Made by a program: the position numbers and the translations under genes. This document shows, in pieces, positions 5,202 through 6,343 of a stretch of DNA of 6,343 bases; within the stretch, counting starts at the first letter, position 1; every line of letters starts with the position of its first letter. Location of the stretch: NCBI GenBank assembly GCA_020852155.1, contig JADZBJ010000130.1:1-6343 (forward strand). Direction: 5' to 3'. The DNA comes from Saprospiraceae bacterium (lineage in GTDB: Bacteria > Bacteroidota > Bacteroidia > Chitinophagales > Saprospiraceae). A model generated the notes under the pieces. That model made no database searches, was not told the DNA's origin, and saw only the letters and a list, made by a program, of their open reading frames with translations.

Positions 5202-6080
5202 ATGACTGCTTACGTTTTTCCCGGACAGGGTTCTCAATTCGAAGGTATGGGCAAAGACCTGTACGATCAGTATCCCGTCGCCAAAGATATTTTTGAACAA
5301 GCCAACGACGTGCTGGGCTGGCGAATTACAGATGTGATGTTTAACGGCACGAAAGAAGACCTGACGCAAACCAAAGTAACACAGCCGGCGGTTTTTCTGG
5401 AAAGCTATGTGCGCACTCAAATCGCGGGCGACAGTTTCAAACCTGATGCTGTGGCTGGACACTCTCTGGGTGAATTCACGGCACTGGCTGCAGCTAAAGC
5501 GCTGTCGTTCGAAGATGCGCTGACCCTGGTGAGCAAGCGCGCTTTTGCCATGCAAAAAGCCTGCGAACTGGTGGATAGCACGATGGCTGCCGTATTGGGC
5601 ATGGAAGATGCCGTGATTGAAGAAATTCTGTCGCACATTACGGAAGAAGTGGTGGTAGCGGCCAATTATAATTCGCCCGGACAGTTGGTTATTTCAGGCA
5701 GCAAAAAAGGCATTGAACTGGCGCAAGCAAAACTCAGTGAAGCCGGAGCCAAACGCGTACTGGTATTGCCAGTGGGTGGCGCGTTCCACTCGCCCTTGAT
5801 GCAGCCTGCACAAGACGAACTGGCACAGGCCATTAATCAGGTGACCATGCAACAGCCCGTTTGCCCGATCTACCAGAACGTACACGGCAAGGCCGTACGG
5901 GATGCCGAAGATATTCGCAAAAACCTGATCGCTCAACTGACCGGCCCGGTTCGCTGGACGCAATCGGTTCAGCAAATGATCGAAGATGGCGTGACGACAT
6001 TTATTGAAGTCGGGGCCGGTAAAGTATTACGCGGCATGATTCAGAAAATCAATAAAGACGTAGCACTGGATGGCATTTAA
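5202..6080 (+). CDS. fabD: Malonyl-CoA:acyl carrier protein transacylase
   Basis: FabD moves the malonyl group from malonyl-CoA to acyl carrier protein, supplying the extender unit for type II fatty acid synthesis in the cytoplasm. The 292 residues are full length for the family. The start is fixed by the N-terminal motif FPGQGSQ (6-12), which carries the oxyanion glutamine Q11 and normally begins at about residue 5. The nucleophile elbow GHSLG (86-90) gives catalytic S88. R113 matches the arginine that binds the malonyl carboxylate. ANYNSPGQLVISG (154-166) is the conserved central segment, and AFHSPLM (194-200) carries the catalytic histidine H196. The C-terminal IEVGAGKVLRGMIQKI (268-283) is also standard. 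It diverges from panB and ends 11 bases inside the next gene, so it is probably translationally coupled to it. No other fatty acid synthesis genes lie in the window. Confidence 0.97.
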   Translation: MTAYVFPGQGSQFEGMGKDLYDQYPVAKDIFEQANDVLGWRITDVMFNGTKEDLTQTKVTQPAVFLESYVRTQIAGDSFKPDAVAGHSLGEFTALAAAKALSFEDALTLVSKRAFAMQKACELVDSTMAAVLGMEDAVIEEILSHITEEVVVAANYNSPGQLVISGSKKGIELAQAKLSEAGAKRVLVLPVGGAFHSPLMQPAQDELAQAINQVTMQQPVCPIYQNVHGKAVRDAEDIRKNLIAQLTGPVRWTQSVQQMIEDGVTTFIEVGAGKVLRGMIQKINKDVALDGI

Positions 6081-6343
6081 TCAGCGCACAATCAGCCACG
6101 TATTTTTCGATCACGACGGTACGCTGGTGGATACTGAACACCTCGCCATTGAAGCCATGCTGGAAGTGCTGGCGCCTTATGGATTTTCAATGTCGGCCGA
6201 TGAATACAGTCAGCGTTTTCCAGGATTGATTGATCGGCATATCGTTGAAATCATCCGGCGCGACATGCACCTTGACATACCTGAATTCGATGTCATTCGC
6301 GATGACTTACGGCGAAGGCATCGAATTCTTTTTCAGGAAAGAC
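6070..6343 (+). CDS. HAD-superfamily hydrolase (subfamily IA-like), 3' end off window
   Basis: The ATG at 6070 lies inside the last codons of fabD in another frame, an 11-base overlap, and the frame stays open to the right edge (91 residues seen). The N-terminus has HAD motif I, VFFDHDGTLVDTE (11-23), with nucleophile D14 and general acid/base D16. The following helical segment (about 24-80), with LEVLAPYGFSMSADEYSQRFPG, looks like the start of an alpha-helical cap, as in beta-phosphoglucomutase and phosphoglycolate phosphatase relatives. His at position 15, between the two aspartates, is less usual than a hydrophobic residue but is tolerated. The remaining HAD motifs lie beyond the window, so the substrate cannot be named; a small phosphorylated metabolite is the family norm. 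Overlap with fabD suggests co-translation, but not necessarily a shared pathway. Confidence 0.88.
   Translation, partial: MAFNQRTISHVFFDHDGTLVDTEHLAIEAMLEVLAPYGFSMSADEYSQRFPGLIDRHIVEIIRRDMHLDIPEFDVIRDDLRRRHRILFQER

Noticed and set aside
5163..5636. 157-residue minus-strand open frame inside fabD
   Set aside because: It is a shadow of fabD, whose catalytic motifs are all intact. The translation is rich in H, F, R and Q, as typical of an antisense frame.

Overview
The window looks like an ordinary stretch of a Bacteroidota chromosome, possibly a Saprospiraceae/Chitinophagales-type lineage. That placement is an inference. It rests on the near absence of Shine-Dalgarno sequences before the starts, AT-rich low-complexity repeats in the gene gaps, an ECF sigma/anti-sigma pair of a type I associate with this phylum, and the style of the NadD, RbfA, Fur, PanB and FabD proteins. 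I see no rRNA, tRNA, CRISPR array or insertion sequence.

Left block, minus strand, positions 2047 down to 1. An ECF sigma factor is followed by a membrane-anchored, probable anti-sigma protein and then by a secreted beta-repeat protein that runs off the left edge. The gaps are 89 and 13 bases, so the three look like one cell-envelope signalling operon. The anti-sigma candidate carries three tandem degenerate copies of a helical motif in its predicted cytoplasmic part. The secreted protein shows an approximately 18-residue Y-G periodicity.

Middle block, minus strand, positions 4914 down to 2270. The order is panB (pantothenate/CoA precursor synthesis), a Fur-family regulator 23 bases later, rbfA (30S ribosome maturation, GTG start) and nadD (NAD synthesis). 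A GC-rich intrinsic terminator at 2214-2252 closes the block. The fur-rbfA and rbfA-nadD gaps hold three different repeats: an AT-rich inverted repeat, a 16-bp-arm inverted repeat built on ATCTGCG, and a 17-bp tandem repeat directly next to the nadD start. A fourth short repeat (ATGATGAAT) lies upstream of the sigma gene.

Right block, plus strand. It is divergent from panB across a 287-base regulatory gap. fabD (malonyl-CoA:ACP transacylase) overlaps by 11 bases a HAD-family hydrolase that runs off the right edge.

The biology is mostly housekeeping: CoA, NAD, fatty acid synthesis and ribosome assembly. The least ordinary parts are the repeat-bearing anti-sigma protein with its secreted partner and the intergenic repeats. 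I found no convincing new system.
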